Under the pieces are notes generated by a model. That model was given only the letters and a program-made list of their open reading frames with translations. It made no database searches and was not told the origin of the DNA. Made by a program: the position numbers and the translations under genes. A DNA stretch of 6,771 nucleotides. It comes from Candidatus Zixiibacteriota bacterium. GTDB lineage: Bacteria > Zixibacteria > MSB-5A5 > GN15 > FEB-12. Positions 5,402-6,771 of the stretch are shown piece by piece. How positions within the stretch are numbered: position 1 is the stretch's first letter; each line of letters opens with the position of its first letter. The stretch lies in the NCBI GenBank assembly GCA_003641415.1, contig QNAG01000147.1:1-6771 (forward strand), in the 5' to 3' direction.

Positions 5402-6771
5402 TCAGGGGCAAGCAGGAGGTAGAGGACCACCCTGAAACAGATAGGATACCAAGAAGGTTACATCGGCTACACTGATAGTGCCCAAACCATCGACATTGGC
5501 TTCATCACCACAAGATGGCGCCACGCCTCCAGTAAACAAATAAGCCACCAGATAAGTCAAATCAGACACATTGACGTTATCACCAGGATCACTATCAACA
5601 TTGCCTCGAATACCGGTGCAGCAGTCTATATAGGAAATCGTGGGCGAAACAATAGCTGGTTCATAGCTAAGCAGGCTGCCAGAAAATAACGGGCTATAGG
5701 TACTATAGCCTGACAGGTTTATTGTGGTTTGTTCTCCTGAGGAAATTGTGCCCGGGACAGTGAAGAGAAGTTTCACAATGGGGCCGTTACCCGGTTCGAG
5801 TTCAGGGGTGCTCTCATTAATTGAAGCTGTCAGTTCAATTGTGATCTGTTTTACGTACGGATCGGTATGAATTAGTGTTTTGTATCCAAAATAATCAGTT
5901 CGACATCCAATCGTAGAGAAAGAATCGTATTCCAACTCAAGAGCACCACTCCACTGGACGGGAATAATGAACTGGTTCACGGGAGTGTTGTTGTTGGCAT
6001 AGATCGTTATTTCCAACGGAGTATTTGGAGCAGCGTTGGTATCGCTTCCTTTAAGAGTGTCAGCCAGTGCAATGATGTAGTTTTCTATCGTCCGCTCACG
6101 GTTTTCTTCTGCGGTCTCCACCATGAGAGAAACATCGTAAACTCCCCCACTGTCATAGACATGAACCGGCGACTGAACAAAGGCCGAATCTCCATCACCT
6201 AATGACCAATTCCACGCTATAACATCAAGATATGACTCGCCGGTGAATTGTACCTCTAGAGGTACCTCACCATAGGTAGTATCTGCCCAAAAAACGACAC
6301 CCAACGGGTCAATCCCATCGAGAACAGTAACACTGGTATTGTCCGGATCGAGCCAGTCTTTAAGCCGTGACGAGGAAGTAGCGCCGTAATCCCACGACTT
6401 GGCAAATTTACCGTAATAATCCGGTGAATATGGCTGCTCGCACGAAGCGGTGCCACCATGAAGCTGACCGGTGACACGGTGATTATGGTCAAAAAGCGGA
6501 GAACCGGAAGAACCCGGCTCGGTGGTGCCATCATCCCAGGCGCCCACTTTCCAGTGACTGCCGCCGGAAGAGCCGCCGTAGTTGGCGCTAATCGATGGAT
6601 CATTATCGAATGATATTTTTTTTATGTCGCCCGAGGGATGGTGGATTCCTACTGACCATTCCGAAGGCTCATCCACTCTCGACCAGCCGGCATAGTACAC
6701 GCTGTAGCTATCCGGGGGTACCTCAGCCAACTCCAGCAGGCCAAAATCAGAATATGAGTTAGATGCTCGTC
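5402..6771 (-). CDS. Secreted lysyl-endopeptidase-like serine peptidase with PKD, cohesin-like and dockerin domains, N-terminus off the window
   Basis: The reading frame is open to the right edge, so 455 residues are visible (numbered here from the codon at 6769) and the start is missing. A TTG at 6730 could be mistaken for a start, but it lies inside the conserved segment SDFGLLEL and codes for Leu. Residues 1-155 are the C-terminal part of a trypsin-fold peptidase like Achromobacter lysyl endopeptidase. Asp8 in SDFGLLEL is the likely triad Asp, IHHPSGDIKKIS (42-53) is a family signature, and Ser88 in TEPGSSGSPLF is the nucleophile, followed by RVTGQLHGG (98-106) and the domain end DWLDPDNTSVTVLDG. 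The triad His must be off the window. Residues about 160-220 are a PKD domain (WSLGDG, then HVYDSGGVYDVSL). Residues about 250-378 look like a cohesin-type beta-sandwich. Residues 383-455 are a dockerin with two EF-hand-like repeats, preceded by CC and ending PPACP; the protein ends at TGA. It likely cleaves proteins outside the cell. Lys specificity is not proven. Confidence 0.9.
   Translation of the reverse strand, partial: RASNSYSDFGLLELAEVPPDSYSVYYAGWSRVDEPSEWSVGIHHPSGDIKKISFDNDPSISANYGGSSGGSHWKVGAWDDGTTEPGSSGSPLFDHNHRVTGQLHGGTASCEQPYSPDYYGKFAKSWDYGATSSSRLKDWLDPDNTSVTVLDGIDPLGVVFWADTTYGEVPLEVQFTGESYLDVIAWNWSLGDGDSAFVQSPVHVYDSGGVYDVSLMVETAEENRERTIENYIIALADTLKGSDTNAAPNTPLEITIYANNNTPVNQFIIPVQWSGALELEYDSFSTIGCRTDYFGYKTLIHTDPYVKQITIELTASINESTPELEPGNGPIVKLLFTVPGTISSGEQTTINLSGYSTYSPLFSGSLLSYEPAIVSPTISYIDCCTGIRGNVDSDPGDNVNVSDLTYLVAYLFTGGVAPSCGDEANVDGLGTISVADVTFLVSYLFQGGPLPPACP
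5426..5500 (-). repeat. Dockerin repeat 2
   Basis: This codes for ANVDGLGTISVADVTFLVSY followed by LFQGG. It is clearly homologous to repeat 1, with normal loop length. The fifth loop position is Leu where Asp is expected, and the ninth is Ser, so calcium binding in this half may be weaker. Confidence 0.75.
5525..5605 (-). repeat. Dockerin repeat 1
   Basis: This codes for GNVDSDPGDNVNVSDLTYLV and the following AYLFTGG. It matches an EF-hand-like dockerin repeat: acidic and Asn residues of a calcium loop, then a helix with hydrophobic positions. Relative to the usual D-x-N-x-D-G-x-I-N-x-x-D loop there are two extra residues (PGDN in place of two residues) between the fifth and ninth ligand positions. 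Confidence 0.75.

Noticed and set aside
5402..6730. Peptidase as a complete 442-residue protein starting at TTG 6730
   Set aside because: The frame continues upstream to the edge with the conserved SDFGLLEL segment. The start at 6730 would remove the catalytic Asp, the His half of the peptidase and any signal peptide.

Overview
The window looks like chromosomal DNA from an uncultured-type bacterium of the FCB superphylum, most likely Zixibacteria or a close relative. This is inferred from protein style. Two long secreted proteins end, or are expected to end, in a YPNPY-type C-terminal sorting domain. A secreted serine peptidase ends in a two-repeat dockerin with the wording GNVDSDPGDNVNVSDLTYLV...GG...C, which I associate from memory with Zixibacteria genomes. 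No database search could be run, so the taxonomy is an inference.

Layout, left to right. (1) Positions 1-1444, minus strand: the first 481 codons of a secreted protein that runs off the left edge. (2) Positions 1560-4082, minus strand: a complete 840-residue secreted protein, clearly a paralogue of (1), lying 115 bp upstream of it in the same direction. The two form a tandem duplication and probably one transcription unit. (3) Positions 4083-4520: a 438-bp AT-rich divergent intergenic region. It holds the ribosome binding sites of both flanking genes, a perfect 8-bp inverted repeat and a Shine-Dalgarno-like sequence with no start codon. (4) Positions 4521-5297, plus strand: a stand-alone class I SAM-dependent methyltransferase. 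(5) Positions 5298-5401: a short convergent gap with a weak hairpin and a T-rich tract. (6) Positions 5402-6771, minus strand: the C-terminal 455 residues of a secreted lysyl-endopeptidase-like serine peptidase, followed by a PKD domain, a cohesin-like beta-sandwich region and a dockerin. Its N-terminus, including the catalytic His, lies beyond the right edge.

Three of the four genes encode exported proteins, so the region is mainly devoted to the cell surface or secretome. The tandem paralogues have no assignable biochemical activity: they carry a signal peptide, a large conserved beta-rich body, a fibronectin-III-like region and a sorting domain. The peptidase uses a different C-terminal module, a dockerin in place of a YPNP sorting domain. 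The methyltransferase is cytoplasmic and shows no evident functional link to its neighbours. I see no RNA genes, insertion sequences, CRISPR arrays or phage genes.
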